From Rhodobacter viridis (GTDB lineage: Bacteria > Pseudomonadota > Alphaproteobacteria > Rhodobacterales > Rhodobacteraceae), in NCBI RefSeq assembly GCF_003217355.1, contig NZ_QJTK01000007.1, positions 122,748 through 186,747 on the forward strand: DNA of 64,000 bases, read 5' to 3'. The notes beneath the pieces were generated by a model, which worked only from the letters and a program-made list of their open reading frames with translations, was not told where the DNA came from and did not search any database. The translations under genes were made by a program, and so were the position numbers. Numbering within the stretch: the stretch's first letter is position 1; the number at the start of each line of letters is the position of its first letter. Of the stretch, positions 55,911 through 64,000 are shown one piece after another.

Positions 55911-56255
55911 TTACGGCTGACCTTGCGCCCCCGGCGGGCGCGGGCGCAAGGTCGGCGGGTCGGTCTGCGGCTTGCCGGACCACGGCTGCGGATATTCGAG
56001 CCATTTCTGGATGAAGTTCCACGACTGCTCATGGCCGTCATGCGGCAGCGTGCAGGCGGAACAATCCTTGCGCGTCAGGCCGTTGCGGTCGGTGTAGGTC
56101 TGATACGGTCCGGGGCATTCATAGGCGATGAGCGGGCAATAGCAAAACAGGCAGTTGAAGGCCCGTTTCACCCCCGGATGGCAGGGCAGGAACGGGCAAT
56201 TCGTGTTGGTGAAGCCCTTGAAGGCGGTGTTCGTCGTCGTGTCTTTCGGTTCCAT
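55911..56255 (-). CDS. Cysteine-rich small domain protein under cobalamin riboswitch
   Basis: A 114-residue protein with at least nine Cys in pairs: NTNCPFLPCHPG, FNCLFCYCPL, ECPGPY, and KDCSACTLPHDG. This is the cysteine-rich small domain family, likely binding metal or an iron-sulfur centre, which I recall near cobalamin genes. The leader contains a full cobalamin riboswitch on the same strand, so expression should fall when B12 is plentiful. A role in B12 or cobalt handling is therefore likely; the biochemical role is unknown. Confidence 0.82.
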   Translation of the reverse strand: MEPKDTTTNTAFKGFTNTNCPFLPCHPGVKRAFNCLFCYCPLIAYECPGPYQTYTDRNGLTRKDCSACTLPHDGHEQSWNFIQKWLEYPQPWSGKPQTDPPTLRPRPPGAQGQP

Positions 56256-56348
56256 GGCCTGGCCTGTCCTGTGTCGGCCGAGGGCGGAGGGGCGCGGACC
56301 GTTTGCACGGGGTCCATGCCTCCGGGCCCGCCGCCCGGGATGGTCTTT

Positions 56349-56520
56349 GGCCTGGCAGGTCTCCTGGCTTGCGGCTTGAACGCCTGCTGCCCCTTCCCGG
56401 CTTATGCCAGTGGATCTTGCAGAAGGCTCGCCGCTGACAGTTGCGGGGGCAGCGCCGGATTTGCACCGGCTTCCCTATTATCCCGCGACCGAGTGCCGCA
56501 GGACCAAGGCTCCCTGAAGA
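56349..56520 (-). promoter_or_regulatory. Cobalamin riboswitch
   Basis: On the minus strand the conserved elements appear in order: GGGAAGCCGGTGCAAATCCGG, split here as GGGAAGCC and GGTGCAAATCCGG, GCTGCCCCCGCAACTGT, a CCACTG segment, and the B12 box AGCCAGGAGACCTGCC at 56354-56369. These match the adenosylcobalamin riboswitch consensus. About 90 bases of GC-rich leader separate it from the start of the cysteine-rich gene; the expression platform probably lies there. The exact ends are approximate. Confidence 0.92.
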
Positions 56521-56591
56521 TGGGGGCGGGCAGGGAATGTGTCAATCGGCATTGCGGCGTCTTTCGGAGCGTGGCCGACATCGGGGGGGAA

Positions 56592-56629
56592 GCGGGGGAA
56601 AGGCGGTGCCTTCCCCGCCCGGGCCTCAC
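56592..56629. repeat. Partial third copy of the island-flanking repeat
   Basis: GGGGGAAAGGC-GGT-GCCTTCCCC followed by GCCCGGGCCTCA matches the end of the repeat at 17789-18010 (reverse complement GGGGAAAGGCGGTGCC...GGGCCTCACC). It is a stem-loop just beyond the TerB gene stop codon, so the element looks like a dispersed hairpin or terminator repeat. Confidence 0.55.
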
Positions 56630-57048
56630 AGTTTGACGTGACGGACCCTTGCGCCCCATTCGATCGCCACCGCATGCAGCCGGTCGATCGACAGCTCGTC
56701 GCGGATTTCCTCGAGCATGCGCAGCTCGGGCTGATGCAGGACGCCGTCCGCCGCCGCGACATCGCAGGCCAGCGCATAGGCGGTCTCGAAGAGCTTTTCG
56801 GGCAGGGCTTCGCGGACGAGGCCAAAGAGGGCGGCAAGGCCTTCCTCTTCTTCAAAAAGCGAATAGACGGTCTGCGCCACCACCCGGATGCGGTCGATGT
56901 CATAGGTGGCGAAGATCGGCATGTGGTTCACCATCCGCTCGATGGCGACGAGCTCGGCGGTGCGGATCGTGGCATCGGAGGCCGAGACGGCGACCATCAC
57001 GGCAACAAGCGCATCCTGCGGCGAAAGCGAGGGAAGGGTGTCGGTCAC
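56626..57048 (-). CDS. TerB-family tellurite-resistance-like protein
   Basis: A 140-residue all-helical protein starting with GTG (preceded by AGAAAGGACAG). The pattern LVAVMVAVSASDATIRTAELVAIERMV and LACDVAAADGVLHQPELRMLEEIR shows the paired acidic helices typical of TerB/DjlA-like domains, which may bind metal. Proteins of this length are common in alphaproteobacteria without real tellurite genes, so resistance is not implied. Divergent from lysK. Confidence 0.78.
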   Translation of the reverse strand: MTDTLPSLSPQDALVAVMVAVSASDATIRTAELVAIERMVNHMPIFATYDIDRIRVVAQTVYSLFEEEEGLAALFGLVREALPEKLFETAYALACDVAAADGVLHQPELRMLEEIRDELSIDRLHAVAIEWGARVRHVKL

Positions 57049-57150
57049 GGGTCTGTCCTTTCTGGGTCTGCCTCAAGAATTATTGACGTTTTACGCCCCG
57101 TTCAATAGGTCAGGCGCGAGGCGCATGGGGCGCCCGGATGAGGATTTGAC

Positions 57151-58755
57151 ATGACCACCCTGCGCGACGCTGCGATGAACTCCAAAGCCTGGCCTTTCGA
57201 GGAAGCGCGCCGGGTGCTCAAACGTTACGAAAAATCCCCGCCGAAGAAGGGACATGTGCTGTTCGAGACCGGCTATGGCCCCTCGGGTCTGCCGCATATC
57301 GGCACCTTCGGCGAGGTCGCGCGCACGACGATGATCCGCCGCGCCTTCGAGATCATCTCGGACATTCCGACGCGGCTTCTGTGCTTCTCGGACGACATGG
57401 ACGGGATGCGGAAGGTGCCGGAAAACGTGCCGCAGCAGGAGCTGCTTTACGCGAACATCCAGAAGCCGCTGACCGCGGTGCCCGACCCGTTCGGCGAGTT
57501 CGACAGCTTCGGCAATCACAACAACGCCATGCTGCGCCGGTTCCTTGATACCTTCGGGTTCGAATATGAATTCGCGAGCGCCACCGACTATTACAAGGCC
57601 GGCAAGTTTGACGACATGCTGCGGCTCTGCGCCGAGCGCTATGACGCGATCATGGCGATCATGCTGAAATCGCTGCGCGAAGAGCGTCAGCAGACCTATT
57701 CCTGCTTCCTGCCGATCCACCCGGAAACCGGCCGCGTGCTTTACGTGCCGATGAAGAATGTGGATGCGAAGAACGGGCTGATCACCTTCGACGACGAGAC
57801 CGGCAAGGAATGGACGCTGCCGGTGACGGGCGGTCATGTGAAGCTGCAGTGGAAGCCCGATTTCGGCATGCGCTGGGCGGCGCTCGATGTCGATTTCGAG
57901 ATGTATGGCAAGGACCACTCGACCAACACGCCGATCTATGACGGCATCTGCGAGGTCTTGGGCGGCAAGAAGCCCGAGCATTTCACCTATGAGCTCTTCC
58001 TGGACGATCAGGGGCAGAAGATCTCGAAATCGAAGGGCAACGGCCTGACGATCGACGAATGGCTGAGCTATGCGGCGACGGAAAGCCTGTCCTATTTCAT
58101 GTATCAAAAGCCGAAGACCGCGAAGCGGCTGTGGTGGGACGTGATCCCGAAGGCGGTCGACGAATATCACCAGCAGCTGCGCGCCTATCCGACGCAGGAT
58201 GTGGCGAAGCAGATCGACAACCCGGTCTGGCACATTCACGGCGGCAACCCGCCCGAGTCGAACCTTGTCGTGCCGTTTGCGATGCTGCTGAACCTCGCCT
58301 CCGTGGCGGGGGCCAGCGACAAGGCCGGGCTGTGGGGCTTCATCAAGCGCTATGCGCCGGAAGCGACGCCCGAAACCCATCCCGATCTGGATGCGGCGGC
58401 GGGCTTTGCGGTGCGCTATTTCCACGATTTCGTTGCGCCGACCCGGACCTTCCGGCTGCCGAGCGACAAGGAGCGCGCAGCGATGGACGATCTGCTGGCG
58501 CGGCTCAAGGCGCTGCCCGCGAGTGATCTGCACGAGCAGTTCGAAGACCCGTCCGAGGGGCTGCAGACGATCGTCTTCGCCGTCGGCACCGCGCATGCGT
58601 TCGAGCCGCTGCGTGACTGGTTCACCGCGCTTTACGAGGTGCTGCTGGGGCAATCGCAAGGCCCGCGCTTTGGCGGCTTCATCGCACTTTACGGCGTGAA
58701 GGAAACCATCGCGCTGATGGAAACCGCGCTGGCGGGCGGGCTCGTCAAGGGCTGA
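57151..58755 (+). CDS. lysK: Class I lysyl-tRNA synthetase
   Basis: A 534-residue class I synthetase. The HIGH motif appears as PHIGTFGE ([20 protein letters not shown]) and KMSKS as KISKSKG ([16 protein letters not shown]). An insert with [20 protein letters not shown] and the C-terminal helical anticodon domain match LysK of archaea and several alphaproteobacteria. No class II lysS lies in this window; epmA (class II-like) is not a tRNA synthetase. A terminator-like hairpin follows. Confidence 0.95.
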   Translation: MTTLRDAAMNSKAWPFEEARRVLKRYEKSPPKKGHVLFETGYGPSGLPHIGTFGEVARTTMIRRAFEIISDIPTRLLCFSDDMDGMRKVPENVPQQELLYANIQKPLTAVPDPFGEFDSFGNHNNAMLRRFLDTFGFEYEFASATDYYKAGKFDDMLRLCAERYDAIMAIMLKSLREERQQTYSCFLPIHPETGRVLYVPMKNVDAKNGLITFDDETGKEWTLPVTGGHVKLQWKPDFGMRWAALDVDFEMYGKDHSTNTPIYDGICEVLGGKKPEHFTYELFLDDQGQKISKSKGNGLTIDEWLSYAATESLSYFMYQKPKTAKRLWWDVIPKAVDEYHQQLRAYPTQDVAKQIDNPVWHIHGGNPPESNLVVPFAMLLNLASVAGASDKAGLWGFIKRYAPEATPETHPDLDAAAGFAVRYFHDFVAPTRTFRLPSDKERAAMDDLLARLKALPASDLHEQFEDPSEGLQTIVFAVGTAHAFEPLRDWFTALYEVLLGQSQGPRFGGFIALYGVKETIALMETALAGGLVKG

Positions 58756-58767
58756 AGCCCCCGCTGA

Positions 58768-58825
58768 AACGACCTTCGCGCGCGTTGTCCGGGGCCGGGC
58801 AGCGCGCGCTGTCGTTAGTCCTTCT
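58768..58825 (+). terminator. Imperfect terminator-like hairpin after lysK
   Basis: Arms AACGAC...GCGCGCG and CGCGCGC.GTCGTT pair imperfectly around an 18-base loop and are followed by AGTCCTTCTTC. It lies in the 229-bp gap before the beta-helix gene. Confidence 0.5.
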
Positions 58826-58984
58826 TCAATCTTCCGGGCTAGTTCTGGCCAAGCCGGGGCGAAGAGGCCCGGTGCATTCCCGATGATTGCGGCGCCTGGG
58901 ACGGCCGCGCAGGGCCATTGGCGCTGCGCCCGGTTTCCGTTTGCGCCGCGCCTCGGGGCGGGCCGGAACAAGAAGGATTCTCGG

Positions 58985-61276
58985 ATGAATATCGCGATCA
59001 CCGACGGGGTGAACCTGACCCCCTCTGCTTTCGAACTGGGGCTCAACCAATGGTCGAGCGAGAATGGCACGGCGGGCTCGGCCACCTATGCGGGGGCCTC
59101 GAATGCCGCGCTGGTTCCGGCGGATGCCGATTTCGGCGCGTGTCTCGAGATGACCAAGACCCAGACCACACAAAAGCTGCGCTGGATGGGCAATACGCCG
59201 ATCATCCCCGGCGTCTATCTGCGGATCACCGCCAAGGTGAAGGCGATCTCGGGCAATTTCTGTTCGGTGCGGATCGCGGGCTATCCGATGAACGCGTCGA
59301 ACGCTCATGTCGGGGGGCTGACCGAAGAGGCCGCCTCGGTGGCGCTGACCAGCTATGGCAAGGTGGTGACGGTGCAGGCGATCGTCGGCTCGGGCGCGCG
59401 CGCGGGGGTCGATCTCGTCTGGGGCGCGATGCCGAGTTACGGCCATTTCGGGCTTGATCTGACCGGGCTGACCGGCGGCGTGGTGCGGATCGAGGATTTC
59501 GTCATCGAGGATGTGACCGAGGCCTTCCTGCGCACGATGATGGATGTCGTCGACGTGCGCGATTTCGGTGCCAAGGGCGATGGCACGACCGATGACCGCG
59601 CGGCCTTTCTGGCGGCCGATGTGGCGGCCGACGGGCGCACCATCCTGGTGCCCGAGGGCAGCTATCGCATCGCCTCCTCGATGTCGATCGACAGCCCGAT
59701 CCGCTTTGCCGGCACCCTGAGCATGCCCACGACCGCGCGGCTGGTCTTGCAGAAGAATTTCGACTTTCCGACCTATGCACAGGCCTTTGGCGACGAGGAA
59801 CTGGCGCTGAAGAAAGGCTTGCAGGCGCTGTTGTCCTATACCGACAACAACATCTTCGACCTGCGCGGCCGGCGTGTCGATCTGACCGCGCCGATCGATG
59901 TCAAGGCGGCTGTGCCCGATACCGCGAGCTGGTCGAACCGGCGGGTGCTGGCGAACGGGCAGATCTCGATCAGCGACGGCACCGCCTGGGCGGACACCAA
60001 GGTGACCTCGACCGCGACCTATTCCACGACGCAATCCACGATCCTGAGCAATGTCGTGAACATCGCGAATATCCCGGTCGGTGCCCGGGTGAGCGGCTCC
60101 GGCGTCGGGCGCGAGGTCTATGTGCAGGCGGTCGATGTGGGCACCGCGAAACTGACGCTGTCGCAGCCGCTTTACGGCGGCTCGGGAACGCGCAGCTACA
60201 CCTTCACCCGCTACAAATATGCGCTCGACTTCTCGGGCATGGATTTGCTGGCCCGCTTCACGCTGTCGAACATCGATTTCCAGCTTGGTGGGTACGCCAG
60301 CGGCATCCTGCTGCCGCGCGAAGGCGACAGTTTCGGGCTGCGCGATTGCTGGATGGTGAAGCCCAAGGACCGGGCCATCACCTCGATCGGGCGGGGGTGT
60401 CAGAACCTTTGTATCGACCGCTGCGATTTCCTGTCGAACGAGATGGACATGAACGTCGGCGACCGCACCTCGGTCTGTTTCAACGTCAATGCGAACGATA
60501 CCAAGATCCGCGACTCGCGCTTTGTCCGGTTCGGCACGACGATGGTTCTGGATGGCACCGGCCATGTGCTGGTGGGCAACCACTGGTTTCAGGGCGACGG
60601 GCAGGTGAACGGGCCGCGGGTGCCGGGGCTGGTGTTCACGACGCCGAACGTGCAGTCGACGATCACCGGGAACTACATCGACAACAACTTCATCGAATGG
60701 ACGAATGAATATTCGCCCGAGCCGGATCTGGGCGTGCAATATTCCTTTGGCGGCCTGACGATGACCGGCAACACCTGCATCATGGATGATGTCGCGGCCT
60801 GGGTGACCTGGATCTCGATCAAGCCCTATGGCAGCGGCCATTACATTCAGGGGCTGACGGTTTCGAACAACGTCTTCAAGTCGCTGAACGGCAATATCGA
60901 CCGCATCGAAAAGGTCGACACGAGCTTTGCCGATCTCGACTATTCGCGCATGCGCAACATCGTGTTCGAGAACAACATCTTCAATGCGATCAACTACATG
61001 ACGGTGAACCCGGTGATGGTTCAGGCCAGTCAGGCAAGCGCGCAGACGGTCTGGAGCGTCGATGCCTCGGAGTATCTGCCCTTCGGGGCCTGGGCGCGGA
61101 CTGTCGAAAGCGTGGTCTCGGTGGGGGCGATCACCAATGGGGCGGGCAACCGGGTCAATGCGATGCCCTATGTCTTGACCGAGCAGGGCGCGCGCAAGAC
61201 TCTGGTGACGCTGACCTGGCCCGAGGCGGCCAAGGGCAAGGTCAACGTGCGCATCCGCATCGACAATCCGAACTGA
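58985..61276 (+). CDS. Phage-like tail-spike / pectate-lyase-fold protein (possible GTA tail fibre)
   Basis: A 763-residue protein without signal peptide. After about 175 residues of beta-rich N-terminal domain comes VVDVRDFGAKGDGTTDDRAAFLAA, the start signature of the pectate_lyase_3 (glycosyl hydrolase 28-related) right-handed beta-helix, common in phage tail spikes. Repeated beta-helix turns follow (for example NNIFDLRGRRVDLT, IRDSRFVRFGTT, NNVFKSLNGN, FENNIFNA). No other phage gene is nearby. In R. capsulatus an orphan gene of this kind (rcc00171, as I recall) encodes the gene transfer agent tail fibre, so this may be its homologue. Confidence 0.72.
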   Translation: MNIAITDGVNLTPSAFELGLNQWSSENGTAGSATYAGASNAALVPADADFGACLEMTKTQTTQKLRWMGNTPIIPGVYLRITAKVKAISGNFCSVRIAGYPMNASNAHVGGLTEEAASVALTSYGKVVTVQAIVGSGARAGVDLVWGAMPSYGHFGLDLTGLTGGVVRIEDFVIEDVTEAFLRTMMDVVDVRDFGAKGDGTTDDRAAFLAADVAADGRTILVPEGSYRIASSMSIDSPIRFAGTLSMPTTARLVLQKNFDFPTYAQAFGDEELALKKGLQALLSYTDNNIFDLRGRRVDLTAPIDVKAAVPDTASWSNRRVLANGQISISDGTAWADTKVTSTATYSTTQSTILSNVVNIANIPVGARVSGSGVGREVYVQAVDVGTAKLTLSQPLYGGSGTRSYTFTRYKYALDFSGMDLLARFTLSNIDFQLGGYASGILLPREGDSFGLRDCWMVKPKDRAITSIGRGCQNLCIDRCDFLSNEMDMNVGDRTSVCFNVNANDTKIRDSRFVRFGTTMVLDGTGHVLVGNHWFQGDGQVNGPRVPGLVFTTPNVQSTITGNYIDNNFIEWTNEYSPEPDLGVQYSFGGLTMTGNTCIMDDVAAWVTWISIKPYGSGHYIQGLTVSNNVFKSLNGNIDRIEKVDTSFADLDYSRMRNIVFENNIFNAINYMTVNPVMVQASQASAQTVWSVDASEYLPFGAWARTVESVVSVGAITNGAGNRVNAMPYVLTEQGARKTLVTLTWPEAAKGKVNVRIRIDNPN

Positions 61277-61280
61277 GCGG

Positions 61281-61311
61281 GCGGCGGGGGCCTTTGGGCT
61301 CCCGCTGCTTT
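61281..61311 (+). terminator. Hairpin terminator after the tail-spike gene
   Basis: Arms GCGGCGGGGGCC and GGCTCCCGCTGC (with two G-T pairs) enclose TTTG, followed by TTTG. It lies between convergent genes. Confidence 0.6.
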
Positions 61312-61312
61312 G

Positions 61313-61792
61313 TCAGCCGAGGTCGTCGGGCGCCAGCCGGAAGGCGCGACCGTACCCGCCGTTCAGCGATCCCGCGCGCAGCCGGAAACCCACGAAGAAG
61401 AAATCCGGCAGGTCAATGTAAAGCTTCGCCTTCGGGTGATCGGCAAGCCAGCGATCACAGAGCGCATCGGATCGGGGCAGGGGCTCCGCCTCGGCCAGCA
61501 AGGTGAGGCGCGGATGGGCGAGCGGATCGCCCTTTTGCCCCGGTTCCCCCACCAGCAGCGAGACCCGCGGATCTGCCCGCAGCGCGCGCGAATGCGCCGA
61601 AAGGCCCGAGATCAGCGTGCACAGACCGCCCTCGGACGTGGCGCCAAGCGCGATGCGGCTGACGAAGGGAAAGCCGGTTTCGGGGTCAAGCACGCCCAAG
61701 GCGCAGAACCGGGCCGTGGTGATCAGGTCGCGCGCGATCTGGCGGGCCTCGTCCGAGGCGGGTTGCACGGGATCTTTCGGTTTTTCGGACAT
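61313..61792 (-). CDS. Pyridoxamine 5'-phosphate oxidase-fold protein (HugZ-like)
   Basis: A 159-residue flavin-reductase-like split-barrel protein. ARFCALGVLDPETGFPFVSRIALG is the typical first strand pair, then SAHSRALRADPRVSLLVGEP and KGDPLAHPRLTLLAEAEPL. It ends with FFFVGFRLRAGSLNGGYGRAF, like heme-utilisation proteins of the HugZ/HutZ type. The C-terminal DUF2470 part of full HugZ is missing, so a stand-alone FMN or heme-binding role is likely. Start MSEKPKDPVQ chosen after AGAGAAAA. Confidence 0.78.
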   Translation of the reverse strand: MSEKPKDPVQPASDEARQIARDLITTARFCALGVLDPETGFPFVSRIALGATSEGGLCTLISGLSAHSRALRADPRVSLLVGEPGQKGDPLAHPRLTLLAEAEPLPRSDALCDRWLADHPKAKLYIDLPDFFFVGFRLRAGSLNGGYGRAFRLAPDDLG

Positions 61793-61880
61793 TTTCTCTC
61801 CGAATGGTGAGGGCATCGGGCTTGACAGCGACCGCCGCGGCGCTGTTTGCTGCCTGCACATCCATAACGAAGAAGCCGCC

Positions 61881-63530
61881 ATGCGCAACGAGAGCCTGCC
61901 TGCAAAGGTCGGGGCCGAGCCCCTTTTGCCGATGTCCGCCACAGCCTTTGCCGAGGGCTATGATCTGGGGCGGCTGCGCGCCGATCTGGTGGCGGGGCTG
62001 ACGGTGGCGATCGTCGCTTTGCCGCTGTCGATGGCGATCGCCATCGCCTCGGGGGTGGGACCCGAGCGGGGCCTGTTCACGGCCATCATCGGCGGGTTCC
62101 TGATTTCGGCGTTTGGCGGATCGCGGTTCCAGATCGGCGGTCCGGCGGGCGCCTTCATCGTGCTGGTGCTGGCCTGCGTGACGGCGACCGGCGTTTCGGG
62201 GCTGGTGCTGGCAACCTTCCTGTCGGGGGTGATGCTGGCGGCGCTGGGGCTGTTGCGGCTGGGCTCCACCATCCGCTACATGCCCTATCCGGTCACGGTG
62301 GGTTTCACCTCGGGCATCGGGGTGATCATCTTTGCCAGCCAGATCAAGGATATGGCGGGGCTGACCCTGGCGCATGGCGAGCCCGGGCCGATCTTGGCGA
62401 AACTTGCGGCACTTTGGGCCGCCCGCGACACCCTCAGCCCGACCGCGGTGGGCGTGGCACTGGCGACGGTCGCGGTGATCGAGGCGCTCAAGCGCTTTGC
62501 CCCCCGCCTGCCGAGCCTGCTTCTGGGCATCGCCACGATCACCCTTGCCGCGACGCTCTTGCATCTGCCGGTCGAAACGATCCAGTCGCGCTTTGGCGGC
62601 CTGCCGCGGCTTCTGCCCGCCCCGGCGCTGCCGGACTTGTCGCTCGCCAGCGTTCAAGCCGCGTTGCCCTGGGCCTTCAGCTTCACGCTGCTCGGCGCGA
62701 TCGAGTCGCTGCTCTCGGCAATGGTCGCCGATGGCATGTCGGGCACCCAGCACCGCTCGAACATGGAACTGGTGGCGCAGGGCGTGGCGAACATGGGCGC
62801 GGCGCTTTTTGGCGGCTTTTGCGTCACCGGCACGATCGCCCGCACCGCAACCAACGTCCGCGCCGGGGCGAACGGCCCCGCTGCGGGGATGTTCCATGCG
62901 CTCTTCATCCTTGGCTTCATGATCGTCGCGGCGCCTTTGGCGGGCTATATCCCGCTCGCCGCCCTGGCCGGGCTTTTGGGCATCGTCGCCTGGAACATGA
63001 TCGAGCGCCACGAGATGGCGGCGCTGATCCGCTCGTCCAAAGGCGATGCGCTGGTGCTGATCGTCACCTTCCTTGTCGTCGTCTTCCGCGATCTGGCCGA
63101 GGGCATCGTGATCGGCTTCGCGTTGGGGGGGCTCGTCTTCATCCGCCACATGTCCGAGATGACCGAACTCGACGAGGGGGCGACCCATGCCCGCGACGCC
63201 GACACCACCCGGCGCGATGTCGTCACCTATCACCTGCGCGGCGCGGTTTTCTTTGGCGCGGTGGCGCGGCTCGGCTCGGTGCTCGACCGGATTGCCAGCC
63301 ATCCGCGGGCGATCCTGCTCGATGTCTCCGAGGTCGGCTTCGTCGACAGCACCGGGGCGCGGATGATCTTGCAGCTGGCGCAAAAGCTTGGGCGCAAGGG
63401 CGAGCGGCTGATGGTGCTGCGCGCCTCCCCCGCGATCGAGGCGGCGATGCGGGCGCAGGGCTTGACCGAGCCGATGCTGTGCTATTGCCCCGATGCCGAA
63501 GCGGCGCTGGCCAAGCTTGACGCTGCGTGA
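61881..63530 (+). CDS. SulP-family anion transporter with STAS domain
   Basis: A 549-residue inner membrane protein. About ten to twelve helices begin with LRADLVAGLTVAIVALPLSMAIAIASG and contain the FQIGGPAGAFIVLV and TRTATNVRAGANGP-like TIARTATNVRAG segments typical of SulP. A C-terminal STAS domain includes AILLDVSEVGFVDSTGARMI. Members carry sulfate, bicarbonate or other anions. No carbonic anhydrase or sulfate gene adjoins to decide between them. Confidence 0.88.
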   Translation: MRNESLPAKVGAEPLLPMSATAFAEGYDLGRLRADLVAGLTVAIVALPLSMAIAIASGVGPERGLFTAIIGGFLISAFGGSRFQIGGPAGAFIVLVLACVTATGVSGLVLATFLSGVMLAALGLLRLGSTIRYMPYPVTVGFTSGIGVIIFASQIKDMAGLTLAHGEPGPILAKLAALWAARDTLSPTAVGVALATVAVIEALKRFAPRLPSLLLGIATITLAATLLHLPVETIQSRFGGLPRLLPAPALPDLSLASVQAALPWAFSFTLLGAIESLLSAMVADGMSGTQHRSNMELVAQGVANMGAALFGGFCVTGTIARTATNVRAGANGPAAGMFHALFILGFMIVAAPLAGYIPLAALAGLLGIVAWNMIERHEMAALIRSSKGDALVLIVTFLVVVFRDLAEGIVIGFALGGLVFIRHMSEMTELDEGATHARDADTTRRDVVTYHLRGAVFFGAVARLGSVLDRIASHPRAILLDVSEVGFVDSTGARMILQLAQKLGRKGERLMVLRASPAIEAAMRAQGLTEPMLCYCPDAEAALAKLDAA

Positions 63531-63845
63531 CCCCGCGATTCGGGCCCTGTGTCGGGTGCGGATGCCGCAAGGTCCACTGCGGCACATCGCCGCCACGGGG
63601 CTTTGCCGATCCTGCCGCTTTGGCCCCGCGCCATCGCTTTTGCGCGGGGCGCGCAAACAGGACGGGAAACGCACGGAATTTACAGAATTGTGGGGATGAC
63701 TTGTGAATGAATTTACAAAATCACCTAGTAGGAATGGACAATTACATTGGGTGTGACAAACCCTTTACAATGTCCTAGGGGAATGATGCCTTAGGGTGAC
63801 GACAGGTTTTCAAGGCCCGGAGAACCGTCAGAGAGGGAGGGACAG
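63531..63845 (+). promoter_or_regulatory. Upstream region of acsA with TTTACA repeats
   Basis: This 315-bp gap is GC-rich near the SulP gene and then becomes AT-rich. GAATTTACA(G/A)AAT occurs at 63676-63688 and 63709-63721, and CCTTTACAATG follows near 63762-63772. The TTTACA cores start at 63679, 63712 and 63764, steps of 33 and 52 bp (about 3 and 5 helical turns). They are likely binding sites for a regulator of acetate activation. CCTAGTAGG and CCTAGGGG also stand out. No coding sequence seen. Confidence 0.45.
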
Positions 63846-64000
63846 ATGGGTAAGCAGGAACAGGTGGTGGCAGCGCCGGAACTTCGGGAGGTTCCCGCTG
63901 GTTTCGAGGATGCGCATGCGAACGGTGCGAAATACCTCGAGATGTATCGGGAATCGATCGAGAACCCGGATGCGTTCTGGGGCCGGGAAGGCAAGCGGCT
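63846..64000 (+). CDS. acsA: Acetyl-CoA synthetase, N-terminal fragment
   Basis: The first 51 codons only; the window ends inside the gene. The sequence VPAGFEDAHANGAKYLEMYRESIENPDAFWGREGKR matches the N-terminal region of AMP-forming acetyl-CoA synthetase, which activates acetate. An AGGGAGGGAC ribosome binding site precedes the ATG. The catalytic domain lies beyond the window, so propionyl-CoA synthetase cannot be fully excluded. Confidence 0.8.
   Translation, partial: MGKQEQVVAAPELREVPAGFEDAHANGAKYLEMYRESIENPDAFWGREGKR

Noticed and set aside
56626..57048. A true tellurite resistance operon
   Set aside because: Only a stand-alone TerB-like gene is present; no terZ, terC, terD or terE neighbours.
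58985..61276. Part of an integrated prophage
   Set aside because: No capsid, portal, terminase, integrase or tail genes occur on either side; neighbours are housekeeping genes of normal composition.

Overview
The window is about 64 kb of high-GC (mid-60s percent) chromosomal DNA from a purple non-sulfur alphaproteobacterium of the Rhodobacter group. The genus is suggested by a cytochrome c' that resembles, but as I recall it is not identical to, that of Rhodobacter capsulatus. Other pointers are the irr-fabA-fabB-fabI block, a class I lysyl-tRNA synthetase, a proline-utilisation pair putR/putA with an Lrp-type activator, and PleD beside a DUF3572 gene. I see no rRNA, tRNA, CRISPR array, transposase or phage structural cluster. 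Genes are tightly packed, with many ATGA overlaps and convergent pairs. All family names come from reading translated sequence; no database was searched.

Layout. 1-9.6 kb: the end of a PPK2 gene, a methyltransferase, cytochrome c' with a b561-type cytochrome, a MATE exporter, aspartate aminotransferase, sdhE, a MarR regulator, a serine hydrolase, and the divergent pair epmA/efp (the modifying enzyme and its substrate EF-P). 9.6-14.5 kb: a low-GC orphan gene with two membrane helices, then irr and the unsaturated fatty acid genes fabA-fabB-fabI and an alpha/beta hydrolase. 14.6-17.8 kb: a secreted RTX protein and mtnA (methylthioribose-1-phosphate isomerase). 18-32 kb: a carbohydrate region. 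A SorC-type regulator and a divergent aldolase-dehydrogenase fusion are enclosed by a roughly 200-bp inverted repeat. Next come a DeoR regulator, an RbsABC-type importer with a DUF2291 lipoprotein, and a divergent operon of an isomerase, a split transketolase and an FGGY kinase, closed by a FucU-type mutarotase. The gene set fits a transketolase route for a branched pentose such as D-apiose.

32-47 kb: an unknown gene with a 22-codon coupled upstream ORF, a tandem universal stress protein, selD, putR/putA, a PCuAC copper chaperone, a CaiB-type CoA transferase, pabB-pabC, an aldo/keto reductase, two small lipoproteins and a Nudix hydrolase. 45.5-47.8 kb: an EF-hand protein, an ECF sigma factor, a one-helix putative anti-sigma factor and a membrane-anchored heavy-metal-sensor-like protein, laid out like a CnrYXH signalling system. 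47.8-56 kb: two diguanylate cyclase loci (PleD, and an H-NOX-like protein paired with an HNOBA-GGDEF protein), nadD, and a PBP4-type carboxypeptidase. 56-64 kb: a cobalamin riboswitch driving a cysteine-rich protein, a TerB-like gene, lysK, an orphan phage-like beta-helix tail-spike gene that may be the gene transfer agent tail fibre, a PNPOx-like protein, a SulP transporter and the start of acetyl-CoA synthetase.

The points I find most unusual are: the H-NOX-like protein in which Gln replaces the heme-ligating His; the split-transketolase sugar cluster with helically phased TTTCG/CGAAA operators; the inverted repeat around the aldolase island; the EF-hand plus CnrYXH-like module; and the orphan tail-spike gene.
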